Source: Diphasiastrum complanatum
Lineage: Eukaryota; Streptophyta; Lycopodiopsida; Lycopodiales; Lycopodiaceae
DNA length: 64,000 nt
NCBI GenBank assembly: GCA_029204225.1
Contig: CM055111.1
Coordinates: 14,403,011-14,467,010, forward strand
Reading direction: 5' to 3'
The translations under genes and the position numbers were made by a program. Numbering within the stretch: the stretch's first letter is position 1; the number at the start of each line of letters is the position of its first letter. Positions 47,475 to 58,235 of this stretch are shown piece after piece. The notes beneath the pieces were generated by a model. It did no database searches and was not told the origin of the DNA. It was given only the letters and a program-made list of their open reading frames with translations.

Positions 47475-48215
47475 TTGTTAGGGTCACTTTAAGGTTAGGG
47501 TACAATTGGGGCACCTTTGACCTAGCATGTGGCACAAGCTACCCAATTTAGTACAATTAGGTGTTGAAATATAAAGCCTCATTTACTTCTAGTGGCTAGG
47601 GGCTTATATGATTCTATGTTGTACATTTGTGCTTAAGCTTTTCTCGTATTGTTGATGCTTCCATTTTGTTTCCTTCAAGATTTCATATGTTGTGTCTGTT
47701 ATTGAGGTTAAGACACTTCATAGATAGACTTGTATGTTTATTATGGTATCAGAGTTGTTTAGCTCGTCATTTGTAGAAGTTTGGAAACTTCTAGATCATT
47801 TCTGAAATTTATGTTTGAAGAGCTTAACTAGAAAGTGGTGCACTTTCTGTAGAGTGATTTGGGAGACGTTGAAGTCTATGTATGGGACCATCCATATGGC
47901 TAGAGTCCTCTATCTTTAGAATAAACTATGTGCAGTCAATATGGACTCCAAGGATTCAATTGATGAGCACATTACAAAGCTAATGCATCTTTGGAACCAA
48001 CTTGCTGTAGTTCGAGAGTCTATAATTGATAGCTGACATCTTTTCAGTTGCTTTGAGCAGTTTGTCAAATTATTTTCAAGGCTATGTCAGCCTCTCAATA
48101 AGAGAGAGACTTCCCTCATTTGGAGAGTTGCGTGGTTCACTCATGCATGAGAAATTGAGGAAAAACCTTTTGAAAGGGAATGTAAAGATGAGCGGGAATT
48201 TGCTTCAAAGATAAA
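47475..48215 (+). mobile_element. Copia 5' end: LTR, primer-binding site and broken gag
   Basis: A primer-binding site TGGTATCAGAG at 47744-47754 follows an LTR-like stretch starting at about 47475 with a TATA-like AATATAAAGCC near 47570. Downstream, a broken gag reads WETLKSMYGT, then MDSKDSIDEHITKLMHLWNQ, the conserved UBN2 segment. It then stops and shifts frame at about 48030, with later pieces to about 48215. No pol follows. The 5' LTR boundary is estimated. Confidence 0.75.
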
Positions 48216-48280
48216 TAAGTGATTTTCCAAGGTTAGGGAAAAGGGCATATTTACCATCTTGAGCAACAAATGAGTCCGGT

Positions 48281-48526
48281 CAATGTTGCAGCAGAATGTG
48301 ATCCACTGCAAAATCATTCCAAAACGTTAGCGATTTGCGACCCGGATCGCAAACTTCTAACTCTCATGAAAAAACCTTTGATCTGATACCCATATTAGCA
48401 CCCCCTCAAAAAAATACAAAAAATTTGCATTCCAAGAAACCCTATTGGGAAATCCCGGATCACGTTTCGGATCATGATCCAGGAATGCGTTTTGGAACAA
48501 ATTCGGGATCATGTTCCGCAACATGG
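48281..48526 (-). mobile_element. Palindrome-studded MITE, compact copy
   Basis: The ends CAATGTTGCAGCAG and CGCAACATGG form imperfect inverted termini. Read on the minus strand, the interior matches the split copy at 49199-49962: GTGATCCGGGATTTC, AGGGTTTCTTGGAATGCAA, then AATATGGGTATCA, then TTTGCGATCCGGGTCGC. It contains GGATCATGATCC and other short palindromes. No clear target duplication is seen, and it is diverged from its relatives. Confidence 0.7.
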
Positions 48527-48589
48527 GCTGCATCCTTGATTCAGATGCAAGTTCCAAATTTACAAGGTTTTGATTCTTCATATACGCTA

Positions 48590-48804
48590 AAAAGAAAAGA
48601 CAATTACAACTATTGCGAGAAATACGGGCCATAAGAAGCAAATTGAGGAAAGACAAGCAGCAAACATGTCACTTTGCTAAGAAGATTCCAAATAACAATA
48701 ATGAATATGATAGGGCGATAGAACGTGAACAAAGAAGAGAGAAGGAAATACTTGCGGAACAACTCTCCCGTTATTATGGGCTGCTATGTGCAAGAACAAT
48801 CTAA
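48590..48804 (+). other. Possible terminal exon, unassigned
   Basis: The open stretch reads RQLQLLREIRAIRSKLRKDK, then NEYDRAIEREQRREKEILAE and QLSRYYGLLCARTI, then stop. Charged heptad-like spacing suggests a coiled coil. An AG at about 48591 could be an acceptor, but the preceding tract is not pyrimidine-rich and no upstream exon is seen. I do not recognise the protein, and it could be chance. Confidence 0.25.
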
Positions 48805-49198
48805 AAGAATGTAAATGCTAAATTATAATCACAGCTCAATCGCTCTGTCCAACAGGATCTTAAGCAAATCACTCATACTCAAAAACAAATGGATGAGTAC
48901 AATCCACCGAAGAGTGTGACGTATTACTGGAAATTAGATTCAATAAGAAGTTCAGTTTTAAAAACTTAGATTGATTGTGTGATGAAAAATGCAAGTTTCT
49001 TGGGCGTCAAAGACAGCCATCGTCTGATCAGAAACTGAGGAATCGTAGACGCTCGTGTTCTAATCAGAATGAGTAAACGAGCATGATCAAACAGGAGCAA
49101 AGTGCATTCAAATCACAATAAGCATTCATCTACGTTATACATAGATAGAAAAGCGTGTTGTTGCTATATTACACTAAAGCACAACAATGAGTTACGGG
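48805..49198. other. Spacer, no gene seen
   Basis: No recognisable frame, RNA gene or repeat. Confidence 0.5.
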
Positions 49199-49962
49199 CA
49201 AGGTTGCAATCCGCGTTCCAGAACGCGATCCGGGGTTTCTTATTAGGGTTTCTCGGAACGCAAAAGAAAAAAAAAATTCTTTGTATAGTTGCCAATATGG
49301 GTATCATGTGAAAGGATATCAAAAAAAGCAATTGTTATGCAGATCTGTTGCTTGGTTTCAGATGGCTGCGGGCTACATTGATTAGACATCTGGACATCGA
49401 TAGATGGTTTAAGAAAACTGGCTGCATTTTCATATGGTTTTAGAAATTTGGACTGTGTAGTTTGCCGACTGTTTCAGGTGCAAAACACCAAAAAGTGTGT
49501 TTTCACTCAGGGAGTTGGAAGGCCAAATCATGAAGAGGCCTTACCGTCGGGGCCGGGGTCTACCGGCAGCCGCCAGACCCCACCGTTGACCCCCCACCGG
49601 GGGGCTACCGCCCCCCGGACCCTCTGTTCCTCGGGGGGCTACCGCCCCCCGAACCCCCTGTTTCAGCTATTCCAAAAGAAGTATACAATTACCGCCAATC
49701 TAAGGAAGGCTCCTTCTAACTCTTTCTATCATTTTCTAACAGAAAACGGAATAAGTAGATCTACAAACCATTGGCATCAGAACACCATTCAAAACTGATT
49801 TAGTTAGTGTTAAACTCAAAAAAAAAAAAATTGGCCATTACTCCTTTTTCCACAAAAAACAAAAGAAAAAAAAAATTTGCAATCCGGGTCGCGGATTGCT
49901 GACGTTCCGGATCGCACGATCCGGAACGTTTTTGCAGCGGATCGCGATCCGCTGCAACACAA
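49199..49962 (+). mobile_element. Palindrome-studded MITE split by a nested insertion
   Basis: The left part (49199-49320) starts CAAGGTTGCAATCCGCG and runs through CGCGATCCGGGGTTTC and AATATGGGTATCATG. The right part (about 49870-49962) holds TTTGCAATCCGGGTCGCGG and two very strong palindromes. One is a hairpin with 12-bp arms and a 2-nt centre (49903-49928), and the other is a 26-nt perfect palindrome (49932-49957). The compact copy at 48281-48526 has these two parts adjacent, so about 550 bp between them is an insertion. Confidence 0.75.
49321..49870 (+). mobile_element. Insertion inside the MITE, LTR-like with a GC island
   Basis: This is the extra sequence relative to the compact MITE copy. 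It contains a GC island at about 49541-49672 with CGGGGGGCTACCGCCCCCCG present twice (49598-49617 and 49632-49651), each an 8-bp-arm hairpin. At 49772-49783 TGGCATCAGAAC resembles a plant primer-binding site, suggesting the end of an LTR at 49771. Only about 90 bp follow before MITE sequence resumes, so if real this is a truncated or TRIM-like retroelement. A 116-codon open frame spans the island but looks like a by-product of base composition. Confidence 0.45.
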
Positions 49963-50852
49963 CTTACGATGTTCTTCATGATGCTTTGACATTCAAATGT
50001 AGAATTGGACGGGAATGGATACCCTTTGATGTAGATTTTCTGGAAAGTCGATGAAGTCGATTCGTCTCTGTGTAAATTTGCAGATTGTCGAACTGCTTGC
50101 AGAAACCCGTGCATTTTATCACATATTATTCAAGGAGACAACTGTGTACTTAATTTCCAACAGAATACACTACACAATTATCAAGAGATTCAATGATCTA
50201 TGCAATCCAAGTGGAATCAAGCATCGGTTTGCTACTCCATCAATTCACCACACAAATGGGGACATTTAAGAGAAATTAAAAATTGGGATAGTAAACACAA
50301 GGCAAAAGAAAAGCCCAAAAATTGGATGAAGAGGGTTCTCAATGGCCCAATAAAAGCTTAAATATTGGAGAAGAAAGCTCTCTATATCAAGAAGAATAGG
50401 CTTTTAACCTTAGATTTTAGAGAACACCTATAGGAATCGAAATAAGTAGGTGTCATCTTTTGAAAAAAACTGTTCTTTACGAGCACTAGTCAAGATTTGT
50501 GTGTTGTTATTTGCACGACAATGTTTTCAATACGTGGGCACTATGGGATGAGCATATTCTCAACACCCTCGCATGACAACTTGGGACCTCCCTTATCCAA
50601 GGATGGAGGGAGCAAAACGTATTCCTCTCCCCCGTCCAATTTTGCCAACCTAAATTGATTGTCAAACTTTCTCTAACTTTATGAAATCTTACTTTCTCTA
50701 TCCATGATGCATAGTACACGCCATAGGAACATTGATGCACATTGCAACATTGGGTCTAATTTTCTCGAGCAATGCACAATGCACTCCATTGGAATGTTGA
50801 TACACATTGCAAACATCATGATTTAGAAAGCTTACCAATGGAGATCTCCTGC
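49963..50852. other. Spacer with a short tandem duplication
   Basis: At about 50703-50815 a unit around GGAACATTGATGCACATTGC recurs as GGAATGTTGATACACATTGC, an imperfect duplication about 65 bp apart. No gene is seen. Confidence 0.55.
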
Positions 50853-51710
50853 GAAGTAGCTTATTGACATTGGATAGTAGTTTAACCCACCCCCGCACAA
50901 GTGAGAATTTGCCATGTGTCAAATGACCACATGTATCAGTGGAGACATGGGAATTTGGCATTTCACAAGTACATGGCAAAAATCCGCAACCATTGTTCCT
51001 TGGCCTCGTATCCTTACGACACTCACTCGTTTGGGCCTAGCCACATGTTTTTTCTTTTTAAATTTGTGCTCCTTGGCAACCACTACTGATATGGCACCAG
51101 GGCAGCTTAGGATGCTATCCCACAAGAAATGCTTACAAATTTTTTTGACTAATAAAATGAAGACAAATACTCTTATCTCATGCGTAAATGACTACCATCG
51201 GATTTGGGCCCAAACATGAGTCCACTTGCAAGTGGGTGCATACAAGGCCCATCAATCCCTTAGGCCTGAGCCTACGCAAGCAATATGAAGTATGCAGAGC
51301 GCCTATGAAGTAGCTTATTCACGCTGGGTAGTAGCTTAACTTCGCCCAAATGAGAATTCGCCATGTGTCAAAAACAACCACATGCATCAATGAAAACATG
51401 AGAATTTCACATTTCGCAAACACCTGGTAGAAATCTGCAGCCACCATTTCTTAGCCTCGTATCATAAAGGAACTCATTTGTTTGAGCCCTTGGCCTGGCC
51501 ACATTTTTTTTTGTAAACTTGTGTGCTCGGGCAGCCACGAGGGATGTGGCAATGGGCACCCGGGCAAGCTTGGGATATTATCCCATAAGATGTGCTTATC
51601 TGATTTGGGCCCAATTTGAAATGCAGCTTACTTGCATCTGCATGCCTACAAGGCCCATGGATTCCTTAGGCCTGAACCTACACATTCTCTATGAAATATA
51701 TATGAAGATT
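50853..51710. repeat. Two-copy tandem duplication, unit about 454 bp
   Basis: The block starting GAAGTAGCTTATT at 50853 is repeated from 51307. Shared landmarks in both copies are GAATTTGCCATGTGTCAAA / GAATTCGCCATGTGTCAAA, then CTCCTTGGCAACCAC / GCTCGGGCAGCCACG, then GATTTGGGCCCAA, ACAAGGCCCAT and CCTTAGGCCTGA. The second copy is about 50 bp shorter because of an internal deletion. Divergence is considerable, so the duplication is old. Confidence 0.85.
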
Positions 51711-53007
51711 TAAGCTATCCATATAGTTAAATCTATTTTAGAGAGAGAGTGATCATAACCTATGTCACGCCTATATGTCACCTCTCCTCTAAAATAGGTT
51801 TTGATCACATGAATCCTAAAAGCAGTCTAAGGAATTATAAAGATATCGAGTTTTTGAGAAATCAATGAGTGTGTGCGCACAAGCACACACCCACCCACCG
51901 TCATCCACCTCCATTGCTAGTATATATTATATAGTAAACCTAAAAGTTTTGAGATGTAGTTATGAGACACGTGGCCTATTCTCAAGGCCTTGCGCATACT
52001 GGGCCAGGAAGAGAGGAGGATCAGCCTGCCCTGCATCAAAGCACCTACGAGGCTAAGAGTCTGCTACGGGAGATAGCGATGGGAGTCCGCTGTCTCGGGG
52101 ACGCCCGTAGATGCTGAGGGAGTATGAACATTCAAGGCAAAGGCCTGTCACACAAAAGCTAGCATATATTGCCTCTTACTTATTATGAAGATAAAGCCAG
52201 CATTGTAATTACTTGGGTCACGACAATGATTCACAGGAAACTCCACCGATCAGTATATATGTTCTCAGGCTACGATCTCAATGTACCCGCCGAAAGCCTA
52301 GTTCTCATGATTGCAGAAGTCGTAATTCACAACAATCTGATCTTTCCAAGTTGACAGAATAATATCTGTAGCTAGAATTCGATGGAACAAATCATACTAG
52401 GGAGAATAGAGAGTGCTACTCAACCTCCTCCGGTCGTTTCAAATATCAGGAAGCTGTACAGGGATATACTGTCCACGTAAATTGTTTGCTTATCATCAAA
52501 ATACTAAGCAAATCGAGATATGATTTTTCTTTGTAGCATCAAGGATTTGTACAAATTGCAAAGAGCTCAAACAAACTCGAACGAAGAATTTGATTAACCG
52601 GTTGATTTAAAGAAAACAGCGTCCTTATATACTTCATCAAACCTCAACTACGATCTGAAAGATGACGGCGCTTAACTACACAGTACCAACCGCAGAACTG
52701 TTATTGTTAAGTCTTCATCGCCTCGTCACTCACTCACTCAGGGCATCAAGCTGCAGATTACGACGCGGCGCACCTGCTTAATATGTCCCCGTACACAGAA
52801 ATCACTTAACAGATCCAAGAGAACGATGCTGATGGCTGAATCGTAATGGCAAAACAGCGAAAAACTACGCAAATATAAACCAAAACTTACAAACGCACAG
52901 AAGGAAGTCGTATGTTCTGGGAACCATAACTATGAGATGAAAACCAAAACTGCTTTCTCCAGCTATTAAAAGCATCCCCAAGGATTATATCGGTGAACCA
53001 ATAACAA
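51711..53007. other. Spacer, no gene seen
   Basis: A relatively GC-rich stretch at about 51990-52130 is flanked by AT-rich DNA. No frame, RNA fold or mobile element is recognised. Confidence 0.45.
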
Positions 53008-53478
53008 TGTGCTCATAAACGAAAAGATAATAACCAGAAACGAAACATCAGTCAAGACAAAAGAAAATATATCTAATCAAGAAAAAAAATACAAAGTATC
53101 TGAGCTATTATGTGCTCATGAAATGATATTCAGAGACAAAACATCAGTCAAGAGAGCCAGAAAACTTATCGAATCAAGACATCAGAAAAAAAACAAATCA
53201 TCAGAATTCGCACGTACTCATCAGTGAAAAGATAATAAACAGAAACAAAACATCAGCCAAGAGAACAGAAAATAAATCTGAAAGAGGAAAAAAAACCACA
53301 ACGTCAAAGTTAACATGTGCTCATCAATGAAAAGGTAATAACCATGAACAAAACATCAGACAAGACAAGGAAACATATGTAATCAAGAAAAAAACTAACA
53401 AAACATCAGAATTATCAGTGACAAGAGAAGGAAACACATGTAATAAAGAAAAAAACTAACAAAACATCAGAATCAGTG
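53008..53478. repeat. Degenerate satellite, unit about 102 bp, 4.5 copies
   Basis: Units start at about 53008, 53111, 53213 and 53316, with a partial unit from 53412. Each unit holds TGTGCTCATCAATGAAAAG, AAACATCAGTCAAGA, AATCAAGAAAAAAA and CATCAGAA blocks. It is A-rich on the plus strand. Units are clearly diverged. Confidence 0.85.
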
Positions 53479-54540
53479 AGCAGATACCAATCTCGCCATA
53501 CATATTGAGGGGTAACTGAAACTCAATTCGTCAGGAACATTCGTGCTCGCTCCAATGGCAATCTTTCAGATTGATCCGGTAGTCTTGCCTCGTAGCAAAA
53601 ACGAGCTATTGCAATCTGTCTTGAATCTTGACGCAGCGAATCGGCGCATGAAAGCACTGGAGGCTGCAGGAGCAGCGGCATTTCTCTATTTTGTCTGTAA
53701 AGTTTCTGACATTTTGGCAAAACTACTTTGTTATTATGCATGGTACAGGCATTAAAATCATGTACTACTCTCTTCTCAATTGTGTTTCTTTTGTGACAGG
53801 GAATTTTCGATAGATTTCCGTCGCTGGACTGCAAAGACGATTGACGTACGTCACACGCTCAGAATATAACGAGTTAAAGCGGAACAATAATACTACGGAA
53901 TGAACACGCAAATATAACCACAAAATCTAGAGACCATTTAATACTTCTAGAAACTATACTGAGTAGTAGGCCAATGTTCAGGAAGCCTCCTTGGAAGTTG
54001 CAGGTTCCTACATTTTCCTATACCTGGCTTTATGTATTGGTTTTTAGAAATTAATCCCAACAAATATAGAACATATCCTCCTAAATCCTACAATTATCAA
54101 AAGATTGTCTAAAAAATCCTATTCAAAATTATTTCGCGAGCTACAAAACCGTGCGAAATATTTGCTTGTCATTTAATTTCTTTTTTTGTCTTAAAAAAAA
54201 GAACAAGATATCAAATCGAAATCGTGAAAAAATTTTGCTTGCCATTTAATTTACTACACCTATTTTTTCTTGTCTTCCAACAAAAAAAACAAGATATCAA
54301 ACAAAATTTCACCATTGAGCTGACGTTCAAACTCACCATTGAACTATCGTTCAAACTTGCCATTGAACTATAAGTCATTTGATATGGCTTGTTTTTATGA
54401 CACACTTATCTACTTGCCAAAAATAGCACAAACACTATTTAGGACTTTATTGACAAATATGAAACTATCTCTAACTTGAGATTTCATGTTGGCCTCCAAA
54501 AATGCCAAATAACCAACAAACTAGTTGACAATTTTTCACA
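53479..54540. other. Spacer and probable LTR of the minus-strand Copia fragment
   Basis: Overlapping short frames on both strands at 53523-53834 are not convincing. From about 53900 to 54540 the DNA is probably the 3' LTR of the minus-strand Copia piece next to it. It contains an imperfect duplication of about 75 bp (GCTTGYCATTTAATTT, AACAAGATATCAAA twice) and three copies of a 24-bp unit around TTCAAACTCACCATTGAAC at about 54304-54375. Confidence 0.4.
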
Positions 54541-54722
54541 CTCCCTCTTCAACTAGTTTTAAGATAGATTTAGATAGAACTCCAAGTGAGGTTCTATGTT
54601 TCATAAACAAGTCTTTTCCCAGAACTTTGGTGAAGATATCAGCCACACACTCCCTTTAAGAAACATGTTGAAGCTCCACCTGCTTTGCCATGACTTGTTC
54701 TCTCACAAAATGATATGTTTTC
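54541..54722 (-). pseudogene. Copia RNase H 3' end (minus strand)
   Basis: On the minus strand the frame reads YHFVREQVMAKQVELQHVS, a stop, then VADIFTKVLGKDLFMKHRTS and LGVL. This is the conserved C-terminus of Copia RNase H. It is followed by a purine-rich tract (GTTGAAGAGGGAG) and TGTGAAAA, the expected polypurine tract and LTR start. One in-frame stop and loss of all upstream pol mark it as a relic. Confidence 0.8.
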
Positions 54723-54915
54723 ATGTAGCACCTTGAGAGACATTATACATACATTTCAATGTTTTCAAATCACCTGCTAAAGTCTCCAACTCCTGGAACA
54801 TTGAGAAGTCCTCCATTTATATGGTCCTTGATGATCCTAGGATAAGATGTCCTTGAGAATATCCATGATAATATATCATGATCCTCCTTCAGCAAAAGTC
54901 CAAAGAATTAAATAG

Positions 54916-55683
54916 AAGAAATATGGGTCAAAGTTAAAATGCTTCTATTGTGGAATCAAAGGGCATTTTGCTAATGAATGTTTGAAGAAGCAAAGAGATG
55001 AAGGTAGCAAACAAATCAAACTTACTATGAATGATGAGGATCTAGGTGGTTGTGATTCTCTTTTGATGTGTTTTTCAAGTCCAGTATCAAGTGAAGGTGA
55101 CAAAGATTCATGGTGGATTGATAGTGGAGCTAGTTCACACATGACTAGTCACAAGGAGTTCTTTACTTCTTTGGTCACTTATGATGGATCCAAGAAAGTG
55201 ATACGCATGGCCAATGGTGGTAAGTGTGTGATTAAAGGTATTAGTTCAATTTCTATCTGTCTTTCTACTAATAGGAAAGCAAGGCTCGATGGTATTCTTT
55301 ACATTCCTTCACTTTCAAAGAATTTGTTAAGTGTTGGTCAAATGATAGAGAAAGGATACATGGTAAAGTTTGGTGGTGATGCTTGTTTCATTATAAAGGA
55401 AGAAATATTGGTTGCTAGGGACAATAGACAAGGTATACTTTTCAAGCTTGATGTTTTTGTTATGGCTAACAAAAAGGATGGAATGGAAAAGGAGATTGGT
55501 CTTAACTTTCTAAAGTTCTCTTTTAGCATCAATAAGATTGGTGGATCTTGTTCAAGATCTAACAAGCTCCTTATGCTAGATCTAGGTCAAGATCTAATAT
55601 GCTTCTTGGAAATGTTCACTAACTTGGCTAGTTATGAGGATAATGAAGGTTCTTCATGGCAAGTGCAAGCATGCAAAAAGTAA
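54916..55683 (+). pseudogene. Copia gag C-terminus and protease (plus strand)
   Basis: The frame opens at about 54916 with a CCHC zinc knuckle, CFYCGIKGHFANEC (54940-54981). The aspartic protease follows, with WWIDSGASSHMT (Asp of DSGA at about 55120) and the LDGILYIPSLSKNLLSVGQM region. It reaches the start of the gag-pre-integrase domain (RQGILFKLDV). The usual LWHxRLGH motif is absent and the sequence diverges into an unknown tail before a stop at 55681. The N-terminal gag is missing, so the element is truncated on both sides. Confidence 0.85.
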
Positions 55684-57483
55684 GGAAAGAGCTGACTTTA
55701 TCAATGTGGTAATAAAGGTTCTTCCTTGGAAAAGGTTGTTGCTAATGATTTCTTTGATCATATGGAAAAAGATGTTGCTAGGTGCATGCATAAAGGAGAT
55801 GGTTCTTCTACTTTTTTTTGTGATGAGTCCAAGAAAGTCATTTTTGCAGCAAGTGGAGTCACATGTCTTCATAAAGAGAGTAGATCAAATGGTTCTATCA
55901 TGAAAATTGGTGAGGGGGATAGTCACAAGTCAAGAAGAAGAGAAGTATGTGAAGAGTTCAAAGTAGGATGTACTTTGAACGATGTTATTGTGAATGATAG
56001 TGAGGAAGAATCATTATCATATGAGTCATTACCTAAAACATTGAGTAGAAGTTTTTGTTTGAAAAAAGAGAGTACTTCAATCATCCTTATGTTGAAGGTA
56101 CTAATGATTTTTTTCATGGCTTCTAATGTCTTTGAGGTTTCTACTTCTTATGATACAATCATTAACAGGGTGTCTTATGAAGTAAAGGAAAATGGAAGAT
56201 TGGTTCTTGGGAAGATCCAAGGCATGGATCTCACATCTTCATCAACTCAAAGGATTCTATGATTATGAATTGATCACTCATGATCGAGATGGCAAAAGGC
56301 TGGTTGGAGAAGACTACATGGAACAAATCAAAAGGCAATTTCTTCAAGGCAAAGGAGATCTCATTGGTGAGATTATTGAGGTTTGTTATGGACTCAAGAG
56401 GGACAGATTCATTAGGCTTGATATGCATTTTCACCTACCCTACTTCATGTTGGATGGAAAGTTTGGAATCTATCTTTTGATCTATGATGGTGTATTGTTT
56501 TCACTAACATTTGTGAAAGATCAAGATCAAGCCTTGATGAGATCTTGTTGGATCTAGATCATGTGTTTGAGAGAGAGTATTTTCAGAGGTTCGGGTCTGA
56601 ATATATTCATATCTTTGATGTTCAAGAGAAAGATAAGCAAGTGGAAGCGACTCACTTTGCTTTACTCACATATTTTGGAGAATCTTCTTGTGTAGATGAT
56701 GCTATGCAAGTAGATATTGGTTCTCATGGTTTTACAGCAACTAATGGATCTGAAAAAAAGGTCTTAGTCAATGGCTATAATGTTCAAGTTGAAGATCAAG
56801 AGTTTGATCTCAAAGGGCTTCAACAACACAAAAGGGAAAGGGGCAATTCGGAACTAGTCAAGAGCGTCAAAGGAGGGTAATTTGACAAAGATGTTTTGGA
56901 TCTATTTTTGCAGGTGTATGAAGACTCAAGTAAGGTCAAAATAATATCAAGGAAGTGTCATTCAAGTTTCTTGTACTTCTTCTATCTCATGTTTGAGCAA
57001 TTTCATGTGAATATGTGCAAATTGTTAAGATATGGTGAAACTAGCTACATTGTTTTGCATCATTTTGATGTTGAAGTTGTACTAGCATTCTTGGCTGGTT
57101 TTCCTAATGGAAATGAAGCTTTTGGAGGTTAATTATGTCACTCATTCATGGCCAAGTCATCAAGTGTTGATGATATCTTGTGGCAAGATGGCAATGGAGA
57201 CTCATTCATGGAGTTTTATGGTGGTGGAGACATATCAAGAGAGGACAAAGATGGAGGAGACAAGCAAGCAAGTGGTCATCACTCACATTTATTGTTTGTT
57301 TGTTATAATTTTTCAAAGAGTTTAGATTTGGAAGCATGGTGGAATCATTTCATTTACATTCTATTTGGTTCTTCATGTTCTAGTTACATCTTGATGTGTA
57401 AAATTGATGTAAGAAATATTGAAACATCCAAAGTGGACAGTATTCTCTATATTAATCATGGAAGCTACTTTAGAACCTTATAA
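55684..57483 (+). other. Unknown degenerate long reading frame downstream of the Copia protease
   Basis: For about 1.8 kb the same frame as the protease stays open apart from a few stops (55693, 56260, 56878, 57130). One excursion into a second frame occurs at 56192-56557 (DRDGKRLVGEDYMEQIKRQF). Pieces read EKVVANDFFDHMEKDVARC, DLDHVFEREYFQRFGSEYIH, KVLVNGYNVQVEDQEFDLKG and SSSVDDILWQDGNGDSFMEF. I recognise no integrase, RT, envelope or host domain. Retention of a single frame over this length suggests it was once coding. It could be element-specific sequence or captured host DNA. Confidence 0.45.
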
Positions 57484-57618
57484 AGAAAGATATACTTAGG
57501 ATGGAGATCATTCTAAAGTTGGATCAAACTAGTATGGTTAAATCCTCAGTGTAATCAAGTTTAACTAGTTTAGTCATATTTTGGTTAATTGTAATATTAG
57601 GCCAATATGCATTTTAGA

Positions 57619-57841
57619 CTTAGAGATAAACTTTATGAAAATTATTTTAGTCAAAGTTCATTTGGATTACCACTTTTGAAAAGTGTGGGAAAGTTAGGAG
57701 GTCGAGTTTCAACACATTCAAATTTGAATGTTAGATGCATTCAATCTAGTCATATTGTTGATAGGGTTTGTTATGGAGGAAAACCAAGATTCATTAATGA
57801 GAAATGGATCTGGTATAAAAGGATGTAAACTCGTGGGAAGA

Positions 57842-57912
<71 letters not shown>

Positions 57913-58235
57913 CATGCTTATACATGAGTTCTCTTGGGTTCATCTATCCATTGGTGCACAATCTTGATGATATCATGCAATCTTGTATGTATAATGCTCA
58001 TGTTTTGCTATTTTTGGATCCACACGTGGCAAATACAATACCTTACTATTATTTTATGGACAACAACATTATTTTGTCATATATTTGATGTTCAATCAAG
58101 ATCTTATTGAGTTTGTATCTCTTTCATTGAGTAGATGCTGATTTTTTACATTGCAAATGGTGTAAATTGCGTTGTCTTCATAACCAAAGGTCAAGGGATG
58201 ATTTTGGATCTTAAATGATCTTAAATTATTCACAG
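57619..58235 (+). mobile_element. Copia LTR, copy 1
   Basis: This segment is homologous, in order, to 59321-59928. Shared blocks are CTTAGAGATAAACTTTAT, GTAGGTCGAG-like text, a TATA box (TATAAAA 57814-57820), a CT tract, CATGAGTTCTCTTGGGTTCAT, GGATCCACACGTG, TACCTTACTATTATT and CATATATTTGATGTT. The TATA box followed by a CT-rich stretch is a typical LTR promoter layout. It ends at CACAG directly against RT coding sequence. Confidence 0.75.
57847..57909. repeat. (CT)n microsatellite, 63 bp, in LTR copy 1
   Basis: Uninterrupted TC dinucleotides just downstream of the LTR TATA box. The homologous tract in LTR copy 2 is shorter. Confidence 0.97.

Noticed and set aside
49448-49798. 116-codon Pro/Gly-rich frame as a gene
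   Set aside because: It spans a CG-rich hairpin repeat that excludes stop codons by composition. No domain or conserved start was seen.
53523-53834. Overlapping open frames on both strands (103 codons minus, 70 codons plus)
   Set aside because: Neither shows a domain, splice context or promoter. Mutual overlap and lack of homology suggest chance frames in a slightly GC-richer patch.
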